A stretch of DNA of 64,000 nt. It comes from an uncultured Corynebacterium sp. GTDB lineage: Bacteria; Actinomycetota; Actinomycetes; Mycobacteriales; Mycobacteriaceae. The notes beneath the pieces were generated by a model. It did not search any database. It was given only the letters and a program-made list of their open reading frames with translations, and was not told where the DNA came from. Shown one piece after another: positions 56,903 through 64,000 of this stretch. Both the position numbers and the translations under genes were made by a program. The DNA lies in NCBI GenBank assembly GCA_943914355.1, contig CALUBS010000011.1:1-64000 (forward strand). The letters run 5' to 3'. Numbering within the stretch: position 1 is the first letter of the stretch; every line of letters begins with the position of its first letter.

Positions 56903-57100
56903 TTATCGCCGCGCTATTGCGGTTGCTAGCTCGAATGCGGACTTGAGGTGCAGGATTAACGGATCCCCGGTTGCTGCTTGGGCAATGGTCTCTGCTGGAA
57001 CCGCATTTACCGCAAAGGTAATACCTAATCCCCCGCTAATAGGAAAGACTATGGCTGCGGCCACCGCCGCGGTTGTAGATAACTTATTGTTGATTGTCAT
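56903..57100 (-). CDS. Small predicted exported or membrane peptide
   Basis: 65 residues from ATG 57100 (MTINNKLSTTAAVAAAIVFP), with GGAGGAG just upstream; the longer frame adds ten residues before the ribosome-binding site. The N-terminal hydrophobic segment (about 8-33, with ISGGLGITFAVNAVPA) looks like a signal peptide with a possible cleavage site after AVPA or a single membrane helix. The C-terminus (LILHLKSAFELATAIARR) could form an amphipathic helix. The family is unknown; the strong ribosome-binding site is the main evidence. Confidence 0.5.
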   Translation of the reverse strand: MTINNKLSTTAAVAAAIVFPISGGLGITFAVNAVPAETIAQAATGDPLILHLKSAFELATAIARR

Positions 57101-57304
57101 CGTCTCCTCCAGTCCCTCGGTAACGCACACCTTGAATCGTTACCGTTTCGTTATGGGATAACTTTAGGGAGACGAGCTGTTAAGGCCATGCGCTCAGTCT
57201 GCCGGTTTCCTGAAACTTCATGGGGCGTTCCTCGGCTGGAATACCCCCAAGCGGCTGCGCCAGCCGATGCACAGGCTGTGGTCTAGGCAGAGTCTGGTAC
57301 CGAC

Positions 57305-57772
57305 CTAATTCGCCGGGGCGCTTTCGGCTACGATGCCATCGCTGGCTGGGATGACAATGCCTTTTTCAAAGGCGCCGATGATGGCCTTTTCATCTTCTTC
57401 ATCCAGCTCGCCAGAGGCCACGGCGCTCTTTAACTCGCGCTCTAGATACTGCCGGACATCTGACTTTCCGGATTTATTCTGGGTAATATCGCGCGGCACC
57501 GATTCCAGGGGAATCCCCAACGCCTTTGCCAGCGACATCACGCGATTGGCCTCTGAAGACGCATCGCTTCCTACCGCACCATTCACCTGGGCGGGCGCTT
57601 CTTCTTGCACCACTCCCCCGGCTACGGCATCCCCCACGGTCATCGTCCCTTTAGGCGGGTGATGGCGACTGGTTGCCCACGTGCCAACGACGACGGCGAT
57701 AATGGCCGCCACGGCGATACAGCCCCAGAGGTAGATAAGCTTCCTGCGGTGGGCTCCCGAAGATTTAGCCAT
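57305..57772 (-). CDS. Single-helix membrane protein of unknown function
   Basis: The start is ATG 57772 (MAKSSGAHRRKLIYLWGC), giving 155 residues. One transmembrane helix (about 11-32) is followed by an extracytoplasmic domain with a Gly/Val/Ala-rich linker. A small helical domain follows (MSLAKALGIPLESVPRDIT, VRQYLERELKSAVASGELD, DEEDEKAIIGAFEKGIV). The family is unknown to me. It overlaps the upstream gene by 8 bases, so the two are almost certainly co-translated. A signal-anchor topology is likely. Confidence 0.7.
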   Translation of the reverse strand: MAKSSGAHRRKLIYLWGCIAVAAIIAVVVGTWATSRHHPPKGTMTVGDAVAGGVVQEEAPAQVNGAVGSDASSEANRVMSLAKALGIPLESVPRDITQNKSGKSDVRQYLERELKSAVASGELDEEDEKAIIGAFEKGIVIPASDGIVAESAPAN

Positions 57773-58136
57773 GGTAATCCGAGTTTCCTCCGAAGAAGCC
57801 ATAACCATTGCCGCGCGAGGAATTACCATTGCCGCGTTCATTCAAAATATCAATGAGCGAGCGGATCGTGGCCTCCCCAATGCGGTCGCCGCGCCCGCGC
57901 GAGCGGGAGTCCGCACCGCCCTCGCGGCCAAGGTCGTCTTGGTGATGCGGCGCGTCGAGATTCTGCCCGCCGCGGGATGCGCCTGTTTGTGGGGCCGAGA
58001 CCTCAATGGTCAAGGTGGTGCCATCTAATTCTAGGGCGTCATCATCACGGACTCCTGCCGCGCGAGCGGCAGAAAGCAATGCGGCCAATTCTCCAACCGT
58101 GGCGGAGTCCACATCGAGCTGCAGCTGAAATGACAT
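57765..58136 (-). CDS. Small protein with Gly/Asn-rich tail, unknown function
   Basis: 123 residues from ATG 58136 (MSFQLQLDVDSATVGELAAL), with AAAGGA about nine bases upstream. The N-terminal 50 residues form a compact beta-alpha pattern (TVGELAALLSAARAAGVRDD, LELDGTTLTIEV). A charged, His/Asp/Arg-rich middle follows, then a segment matching a short helix (ATIRSLIDILNERG). The Gly/Asn/Tyr-rich tail resembles a low-complexity or phase-separating sequence. Overlaps the downstream membrane protein gene. Family unknown. Confidence 0.68.
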   Translation of the reverse strand: MSFQLQLDVDSATVGELAALLSAARAAGVRDDDALELDGTTLTIEVSAPQTGASRGGQNLDAPHHQDDLGREGGADSRSRGRGDRIGEATIRSLIDILNERGNGNSSRGNGYGFFGGNSDYHG

Positions 58137-58233
58137 AACCAAAGATCCTTTCTCTAACTTATTCCTACTCTAGGGCGCGAAACTTCAAAAGTTAAGGGAA
58201 TTAGCGCTGTATAGACCAAGTTATGCGGCAACT

Positions 58234-61200
58234 TTAAGAATGCTCGAAGGATTCCTCCTCTCCCCAAAAGACTTCATCGACCACCTTGCGTGCGTGCCGG
58301 GTCAGTTTCAGGTAGGTATCTAGGAAATCCTGGTTATCCTCCGGCGTCCAGCCGGCCGCGCCGGCTACTTGAGCCAATTGCTGGCCCGGCCCAGGCAATT
58401 GATCCACGCGCTTGCCGCGCACCAGCACCAACGCGTTGCGGGCATCCGTTGCCATCAACCACGCATCCCACAGGTCACTAGTTTGATCGGCGCTTAAGAT
58501 ACCGCTTTCTTCCAGCGCCTCCAGCACCGGCAAGGTTCCTGGTTGCCGCAGCTCGGGATATTCGTGCCCGTGCATCATAATCAGCAGCTGCACCGTCCAC
58601 TCAATATCGGTCAGGGCCCCGCGCCCCAGCTTCGTGTGGGTGGTGCGGTCGGCCCCACGCGGCAGGCGCTCATTATCCACCCGAGCCTTCATGCGCCGGA
58701 TGGCGCGAATGGTGGACTGGCTTGCACCGCTATCCGGGTAGCGGTATTCATCGATCATCTCCATAAAGCGCTGGCCCACTTCCTCGTCTCCGGCGATGAA
58801 GGCCGCGCGCAGCAGCGCCTGCATTTCCCAGGCCTCGCCCCACTCGCGGTAATAACGCTTGTAGGAGGCAATGCTGCGCACCACAGCACCCGAACGCCCC
58901 TCTGGGCGCAGGCCCAAGTCAACGTCCAAAGGCGGATCTCCAGAGGGCTTGGCAAGTCGACGGCGCAGCTTATCGACGATCCCGATGGCCCACCGCATAG
59001 CCTCGCCTTCATCGTCTGCAGCCTCAGGCTCTGCCACAAAAAGAACATCTGCATCGGAGCCGAACCCAAGCTCACGGCCACCGAGCCGACCCATACCAAT
59101 AACCGCAATGCGCGCCGGCGGTTCCGCATCCTCGTGGTCCATCCGCCAAGCCCGCACCTCAGCGCGCAGGGCGGCTTCCAAGACCGCGTTCCAGATGGTC
59201 GACAGTTCTTGGCACACCTGCTCAACGGGGATGATTCCTAGGAGATCGCCACTGGCAATGCGCGCCAGCTCCACCCTGCGTAGCGAGCGCGCGACCGCCA
59301 CTGCCTTATCCGGGTGCGCATGGCGCTTGCTGGAATTAACCAGCGCCTTGGACACCTGCTCCGGCTTAGTTTCGAGCAACTTGGGGCCGGTCGCGCCATC
59401 GGAAAGCTGTTTTACCGAATCCGGGGCACTGATAATAAGGTCCGCGGTAAACGGCGAGGTTCCTAGAATATGCATCAAGCGCTGGCCGACGATCCCCTCA
59501 TCCCGCAGGATGCGCAGGAACCACGACTTATCGCGGGCGGCCTCAGATAGCTTGCGGTAATTGAGCAACCCCATATCCGGATCCGCGGTGTCTGCTAGCC
59601 ACTCCATCAAGGTCGGCAGCAAAATTGCTTGAATGCGTGCCTTGCGGGACGTACCGGATGCCAGGGAGGTCAGGTGCTCGAAGGCGCGCACCGGTGAGCT
59701 ATAGCCCAATGCTGCAAGCTGTAGCTTTGCCGCCTCGGGCGAAAGCTTTAGCTCATCGGCAGACATGGTCACCACGGAATTAAGCAGCGGGCGATAAAAC
59801 AGGCGCGAGTGCAACTCAGAAATGCGCATCCTGATGCGCCGCAAATGCGCCAACATGCCCTGCACCGCAGACTTTGTGCCCTGCGGGGAGAACCCCGAAA
59901 TCACCGCGAGCCAGTTCAGGCCCGCTTCATCATCGTCTGCCGGCAGCGTGTGCGTGCGGCGGAAGCGCTCCAATTGCAGGCGGTGTTCTAAAAGGCGCAA
60001 GAATTCATAGGCTTCAATGAGCTGCGTGCCATCTTCGCGGCCCACGTAGCCTGCGGAGATAAGCGCGTCGAGGGCATCCACTGTCGAAAGCGCACGCAGG
60101 GATTCATCGGAGCGACCGTGCACCAATTGCAGCAATTGCACCGCGAATTCAATATCGCGCAGCCCGCCGACGCCCAACTTGAGCTCGCGATGTTTGAGCT
60201 CATCTGGCACATTATCCAATACGCGCCGGCGCATGGCTTGCACGTCTTCCACGAAGGAATCGCGCTGCGAGGCCGTCCAGACCATCGGCCGGATTTGCTC
60301 CAGGTAATCCTCCCCCAACGGCAGGTAGCCGGTCATCGCCCGCGCCTTGAGCAGCGCCTGGAATTCCCAGGTCTCTGCCCACCGGCGGTAGTAGGTCACG
60401 TGCGAATCCAGCGTGCGCACCAACGCCCCAGACTTACCCTCCGGCCGCAGGTTCGCATCGACATCAAAAAATGTCGTCGACCCAATCCGGTTAAACTCCG
60501 CGGCGAGCCGGGTGGCTTTGGGCGTTGCCTCGCTGCCGACGAAGATGACGTCCACATCGGAAATGTAATTGAGCTCGCCGGCACCGCACTTACCCATCGC
60601 CATGACGGCAAGCTGCGCATCGAGCGGATCGTCGCCGTAGATCTTGCGCACCGCAACGGCAAGGGAGGCGGTAAGGGCGGCATCGGCAAGCGCAGTCGTC
60701 AGCGTGGTGACCTGCCGAAAGCTTACCTCCGGCTGCGGGCGGGATTGCCCCTTGCGGGAGTGGAAGGTACCCGCCACATCGTGCGCGGCAAGCCGCATCA
60801 TCAGCGTGCGGTACTGGGTCCGCATCTTCTTTTTATGCTCGCCTTCGCTCGCGCGGTACGTACCCGGCGCGCTGAGATCCTCCCTCGCTGGATCGGGAGC
60901 ATCGAGCTCTGCCGCAAACGTTGCCGGCTGCGCGCCGACAGTTTCAAGCAGGCTGGTGAGCATCTCTTCTGGCTCCGGCAGGGGCTTTTTCAGCTCTTCC
61001 CACAGCTCCGGGTGCGCGGCGAGGTGATCCCCAAACGCCGTCGACGCACCCAAGAGCGCAAGAAGGCGCACCCTCACTTGCTCATTGCTGCGGATTTCCG
61101 CATCGAGCTCCGGGGCCTGCTCGTAAATGCGCACGAGGTTATTAAGCGCTAAATCTGGATCACCGACCGCAGCCAGCGTCCAGAGAAGGTCAACGGACTC

Positions 61201-61293
61201 CGGGTTATTCCATCCCAGTTGTTCTAAGTCTTGTGCGGCATGGGACCGGCTAAGGCCCAGCGACGCCGGCGACGGCACCGTGGCAGGACGCAT
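58234..61293 (-). CDS. glnE: GlnE, glutamine synthetase adenylyltransferase/deadenylylase
   Basis: Bifunctional enzyme that adds AMP to and removes it from the GlnA tyrosine, tuning glutamine synthetase to nitrogen status. The 1019-residue product has two nucleotidyltransferase domains: the N-terminal one with GKCGAGELNYISDVDVIFV (about 238-256) and the C-terminal one with GMGRLGGRELGFGSDADVLF. Both keep the D-x-D metal motif. Its ATG lies 7 bases after the glnA2 stop, with AGGAGAA upstream, so glnA2-glnE form an operon. The target Tyr405 of GlnA is encoded about 8 kb upstream. Confidence 0.96.
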   Translation of the reverse strand: MRPATVPSPASLGLSRSHAAQDLEQLGWNNPESVDLLWTLAAVGDPDLALNNLVRIYEQAPELDAEIRSNEQVRVRLLALLGASTAFGDHLAAHPELWEELKKPLPEPEEMLTSLLETVGAQPATFAAELDAPDPAREDLSAPGTYRASEGEHKKKMRTQYRTLMMRLAAHDVAGTFHSRKGQSRPQPEVSFRQVTTLTTALADAALTASLAVAVRKIYGDDPLDAQLAVMAMGKCGAGELNYISDVDVIFVGSEATPKATRLAAEFNRIGSTTFFDVDANLRPEGKSGALVRTLDSHVTYYRRWAETWEFQALLKARAMTGYLPLGEDYLEQIRPMVWTASQRDSFVEDVQAMRRRVLDNVPDELKHRELKLGVGGLRDIEFAVQLLQLVHGRSDESLRALSTVDALDALISAGYVGREDGTQLIEAYEFLRLLEHRLQLERFRRTHTLPADDDEAGLNWLAVISGFSPQGTKSAVQGMLAHLRRIRMRISELHSRLFYRPLLNSVVTMSADELKLSPEAAKLQLAALGYSSPVRAFEHLTSLASGTSRKARIQAILLPTLMEWLADTADPDMGLLNYRKLSEAARDKSWFLRILRDEGIVGQRLMHILGTSPFTADLIISAPDSVKQLSDGATGPKLLETKPEQVSKALVNSSKRHAHPDKAVAVARSLRRVELARIASGDLLGIIPVEQVCQELSTIWNAVLEAALRAEVRAWRMDHEDAEPPARIAVIGMGRLGGRELGFGSDADVLFVAEPEAADDEGEAMRWAIGIVDKLRRRLAKPSGDPPLDVDLGLRPEGRSGAVVRSIASYKRYYREWGEAWEMQALLRAAFIAGDEEVGQRFMEMIDEYRYPDSGASQSTIRAIRRMKARVDNERLPRGADRTTHTKLGRGALTDIEWTVQLLIMMHGHEYPELRQPGTLPVLEALEESGILSADQTSDLWDAWLMATDARNALVLVRGKRVDQLPGPGQQLAQVAGAAGWTPEDNQDFLDTYLKLTRHARKVVDEVFWGEEESFEHS

Positions 61294-61300
61294 TATTCTC

Positions 61301-62638
61301 CTAGAAATTCAGGTTGTTGCGCAGCTCGACTGTAGTAATTTGGCGCTGGTAATCGCGCCATTCTTCCCATTTGGCGCGCAAAAAGAACTCGAAGACGTGC
61401 TCGCCCAAGACCTCCGCCATAAATTCGGACTTTTCAAACTCGCGCAGGGCCTGATCCATGCTGGAGGGAAGATCCTTATACCCCATGGCGCGGCGTTCCC
61501 GGTGGGTGAGCTGGTGGACATCGTCTTCTGCCGGCTCGTCTAATTCGTAGCCTTCCCGGATACCTCGCAGCCCAGCGGCGAGGATCACCGCATAGCCCAA
61601 GTACGGGTTCATGGAGGCATCAATGGATCGGATTTCCACCCGGCGCGATTCCTCCTTGGTCAGGCGGTACGTCGGCACGCGCACTAGGGCGGAACGGTTC
61701 TGCACGCCCCACGTAGCCGAACCCGGCGCTTCATTGCCAAACATCAGCCTCTTATAGGAGTTGGGCCACTGGTTGATGATGGGGCTCATTTCCGTAGAGT
61801 GCTCCAAAATTCCGGCGATGAACTGCTTGGCGGTGTGTGAGAGCGAAAATTCATCATCCGGATCGTGGAAGGCATTGGACTGGCCTTCAAAAAGGCTAAA
61901 GTGCGTGTGCATTCCGGAGCCCGGGAGATCCTCAAAAGGCTTGGGCATGAACGTAGCGCGCACATTTGAATCCGTGGCTACCTGCTTAATAACGCGCCGG
62001 AAGGTCATAATATTATCCGCCATGGTCAGCACATCGGCGTGGCGGAGATCGATTTCCTGCTGGCCCGGCGCGGTTTCGTGGTGGCTAAATTCGGTGGCGA
62101 TGCCGAGTGATTCCAGTGCCAGCATGGCGCGGCGGCGGAAGAGCGGCGCGGTATCGTGCGTCGCTTGGTCGAAATACCCGCCATTATCGGTGGGAACCAG
62201 GTCTGTCAGTTCCTTGCTGTGTTCCAGCAGGTAGAACTCAATTTCTGGCGAGGCCATACAGGTAAATCCATCATTGGCCGCCTCGGTGACCTGGCGGCGC
62301 AGGATATGGCGCGGATCCACCACGGAAGGCTGGCCATCCGGCTGCGCAATATCGCAGAACATGCGCGCCGTTTGCAGGTCCGGCTCGTTGTCATCAAAGG
62401 GCAAAATTTGGAAGGTGGAGGGATCCGGCAGCGCAATGGTGTCCGATTCAGAGATGCGGGAAAACCCTTCTACCGAAGAGCCATCAAAGCCAATCCCCTC
62501 CTCAAAGGCGGATTCGAGTTCGGAGGGGCTCATCACTACGGATTTGAGGGCGCCCATGATATCCGTAAACCACAAGCGGATAAAGCGGATATCGCGTTCC
62601 TCAACGGTGCGTAAGACGAATTCGTGTTGGCTATTCAT
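61301..62638 (-). CDS. glnA2: GlnA2, glutamine synthetase-like protein without adenylylation tyrosine
   Basis: Type I glutamine synthetase paralogue of 445 residues. Catalytic segments are conserved: IGFDGSSVEGFSRI, MASPEIEFYLLEH, MPKPFEDLPGSGMHTHFSLF and NRSALVRVPTY. The loop that in GlnA carries Tyr405 reads AEDDVHQLTHRERR, so there is no adenylylatable Tyr at that position, as known for corynebacterial GlnA2. Its physiological reaction in Actinobacteria is debated (possibly polyamine glutamylation or minor GS activity). ATG 62638 has TAAGGT seven bases upstream. Co-transcribed with glnE. Confidence 0.94.
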   Translation of the reverse strand: MNSQHEFVLRTVEERDIRFIRLWFTDIMGALKSVVMSPSELESAFEEGIGFDGSSVEGFSRISESDTIALPDPSTFQILPFDDNEPDLQTARMFCDIAQPDGQPSVVDPRHILRRQVTEAANDGFTCMASPEIEFYLLEHSKELTDLVPTDNGGYFDQATHDTAPLFRRRAMLALESLGIATEFSHHETAPGQQEIDLRHADVLTMADNIMTFRRVIKQVATDSNVRATFMPKPFEDLPGSGMHTHFSLFEGQSNAFHDPDDEFSLSHTAKQFIAGILEHSTEMSPIINQWPNSYKRLMFGNEAPGSATWGVQNRSALVRVPTYRLTKEESRRVEIRSIDASMNPYLGYAVILAAGLRGIREGYELDEPAEDDVHQLTHRERRAMGYKDLPSSMDQALREFEKSEFMAEVLGEHVFEFFLRAKWEEWRDYQRQITTVELRNNLNF

Positions 62639-62645
62639 GCCCTAA

Positions 62646-62651
62646 ACCTTA
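62646..62651 (-). promoter_or_regulatory. Leaderless -10 for glnA2-glnE
   Basis: TAAGGT on the minus strand, seven bases before ATG 62638. Confidence 0.5.
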
Positions 62652-62833
62652 CCGGCTCACCGCTAGGCAGTGTGCAGTTCATTAGTCAATTTCCACATGG
62701 TCAGATTCGCAGGTCGCCAGAGTATTCAGGGGGTAGCTAGCGGGGGTTAATGCAGCAGGTACGGCTTCGCGCACGTGCTTTGCTAGTGGGGCAAGCGAAC
62801 ACCTGTACAAGCTTTCTAAAGGAAGAAACTAGT

Positions 62834-63874
62834 ATGACCTCCCACGTTGATGAACTTTCTGCCAGCGTTATCGATGCCGTAGTGACCGCCGCCCAATACG
62901 GGTGGTCCCCGGGCGATTTACGCCACATCCTTGGTTCTTATTCTTATCCCCTCATCTACCGCGCTAGCCCGCACGTACCTGCCCGCATCACCTCACCCGC
63001 GCTGCGCAAAGCGTGGTTGCAATTAGAAGCCCCGCAAGAAAACTTCATTCCCCGCGATAAAATGCGCGCCATCATGAAAGAGCTGGTGCACCTGCCACGT
63101 TTGCGCGATACCGAACTTTTAGCAGGCGGCGAGTTGAGCCAGGCTGGTGACTCTAGCGATAAGCAGGACAAAATCCGCCACAAGGTCTTGGGGCTATTGC
63201 GCAAGGCAGAATCCACGTCCTTTGCAGAAGAGGCAGAGGTACTCATTTCCAAGGCACAGTCACTGCAGCAAAAATACCGCATCGAAGATCTCTTAACCGT
63301 TGACCAACCGCGTCTCATTTCCCACCGCGTGCACGTTCACCCGCCGTATATCAAGCATCAGGTCACCTTGTTAGGCACCATCGCCAATGCCAATGGGTGC
63401 ACCACCCTCCTCATCCACGAAAAGGGCCTTGCCTGCATCATCGGCGCGCCCGAAGACGCCGCCCACTGCGCCGACCTTTTCTCCTCCTTGAACCGTCAAT
63501 GCGATTGGTACATGCGCAATAGCGAGGGTGCCGAGTTTGCACGCGCGACACAGACCACCGCGGCCTATCGCCGTAGCTTCCGCCTTTCCTATGCCGCCCG
63601 GATCGGGGAGCTGCTGCAGCTGGCCAATGAAGACGGCATCGAAGAAAAACTCGATGAGTCTCCCTATTGCAGCCACCACGCGGAGCTCATCGCCACTCAG
63701 ACGCTGCCTGCGCTCCAAGCACGCACCGATCATGCCGAGGAAACCCGAAATCGCTTATTTCCGAACCTGACTACCTCCTCGCTATCCATGAATAGCTTGC
63801 ACGGCATCACTGATGGCATCACGGCCGCGGAAAAGTCTCACTTGGGCGGGCCTGCCGCGGGCATCGATTCTTAA
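62834..63874 (+). CDS. DUF2786 domain protein
   Basis: 346 residues from ATG 62834 (MTSHVDELSASVIDAVVTAA), with AAAGGAAG upstream. The DUF2786 signature KIRHKVLGLLRKAESTSFAE, followed by AEVLISKAQSLQQKYRI, lies at about 117-153. A central alpha/beta part contains LLGTIANANGCTTLLIH, and a long helical C-terminal part follows. DUF2786 function is unknown; some members occur in phage and mobile contexts, but nothing here indicates mobility. No signal peptide or membrane helix. The final residues (LGGPAAGIDS) are Gly-rich, as in proteins with a flexible tail. Confidence 0.82.
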   Translation: MTSHVDELSASVIDAVVTAAQYGWSPGDLRHILGSYSYPLIYRASPHVPARITSPALRKAWLQLEAPQENFIPRDKMRAIMKELVHLPRLRDTELLAGGELSQAGDSSDKQDKIRHKVLGLLRKAESTSFAEEAEVLISKAQSLQQKYRIEDLLTVDQPRLISHRVHVHPPYIKHQVTLLGTIANANGCTTLLIHEKGLACIIGAPEDAAHCADLFSSLNRQCDWYMRNSEGAEFARATQTTAAYRRSFRLSYAARIGELLQLANEDGIEEKLDESPYCSHHAELIATQTLPALQARTDHAEETRNRLFPNLTTSSLSMNSLHGITDGITAAEKSHLGGPAAGIDS

Positions 63875-64000
63875 TACCGATGGCGGGTACGCCGCGGCCT
63901 GCTCTGTCCCCTTTCAGTCCCGTGGTGTCGGCGGCTCATTTCTACCTGTGCGCACAGCAAACGCTGCGAAATTTTTCAGGCGCGTACTGCGCGTCACGGG
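63875..64000. other. Window edge after the DUF2786 gene
   Basis: 126 bases; no feature recognised. Confidence 0.4.

Overview
The window looks like a chromosomal segment of a Corynebacterium of moderately high GC. The evidence is gene order. The mra/fts/mur cluster is followed by a block that tracks Mycobacterium tuberculosis Rv2173-Rv2222c nearly gene for gene: idsA, mptA, an Rv2175c-like gene, pknL, aroG, a 3' exoribonuclease, mptC, plsC-like, pimB', NlpC/P60, ctaE-qcrCAB, ctaCF, asnB/ltsA, erpA, DUF3043, cobT, ilvE, pepB, sucB, lipB, lipA, DUF4191, RDD, glnA1, glnE, glnA2. Corynebacterial extras include glk, pncA, thrC and two NlpC/P60 genes in tandem. A glycine cleavage operon gcvPTH sits between sucB and lipB. 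C. glutamicum lacks this system, so the organism is another corynebacterium; I cannot name the species. No rRNA, tRNA, insertion sequence, prophage or CRISPR array was seen.

Layout. 1-5819 (minus): mraZ-rsmH-ftsL-ftsI-murE, with a four-copy MraZ operator upstream of mraZ and two RNA hairpins between mraZ and rsmH. 6261-8014: DUF3040, a SAV_6107-type HEPN protein and a GNAT acetyltransferase around a cluster of GTTCGA sites. 8066-21275: envelope lipid and glycan genes (GGPP synthase, MptA, MptC, PimB', acyltransferases), the PknL kinase with its divergent Rv2175c-like partner, aroG, glucokinase and two NlpC/P60 hydrolases. 21276-23514: a gene-poor, AT-richer stretch with a structured leader, a GlxR-type site and one small lipoprotein. 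23515-29974 (minus): the cytochrome bc1-aa3 supercomplex genes. 30363-37651: asnB/ltsA, erpA, a catalytically suspicious CobT remnant, ilvE, leucyl aminopeptidase and nicotinamidase. 38193-47132 (plus): lipoic-acid-dependent metabolism: an E2 with three lipoyl domains, gcvP-gcvT-gcvH, then lipB and lipA, which make the lipoyl groups. 48738-62638: nitrogen genes glnA, glnE and glnA2, separated by thrC, transporters, a secreted protease, a Nudix hydrolase and several small unknown proteins. 62834-63874: a DUF2786 protein.

Many genes start with a -10-like hexamer only 6-7 bases before the start codon and no Shine-Dalgarno sequence. This is the arrangement expected for leaderless mRNAs, common in corynebacteria, and I used it to choose several starts.

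The features most worth checking are the CobT homologue that has lost its catalytic RLGEG motif; the exact 363-bp tandem duplication in sucB; the acyltransferase with no canonical start codon but a strong ribosome-binding site before ATT; the three-arm competing stem in the nlpC leader; and the palindromic GTTCGA site that resembles an SOS box one base short.
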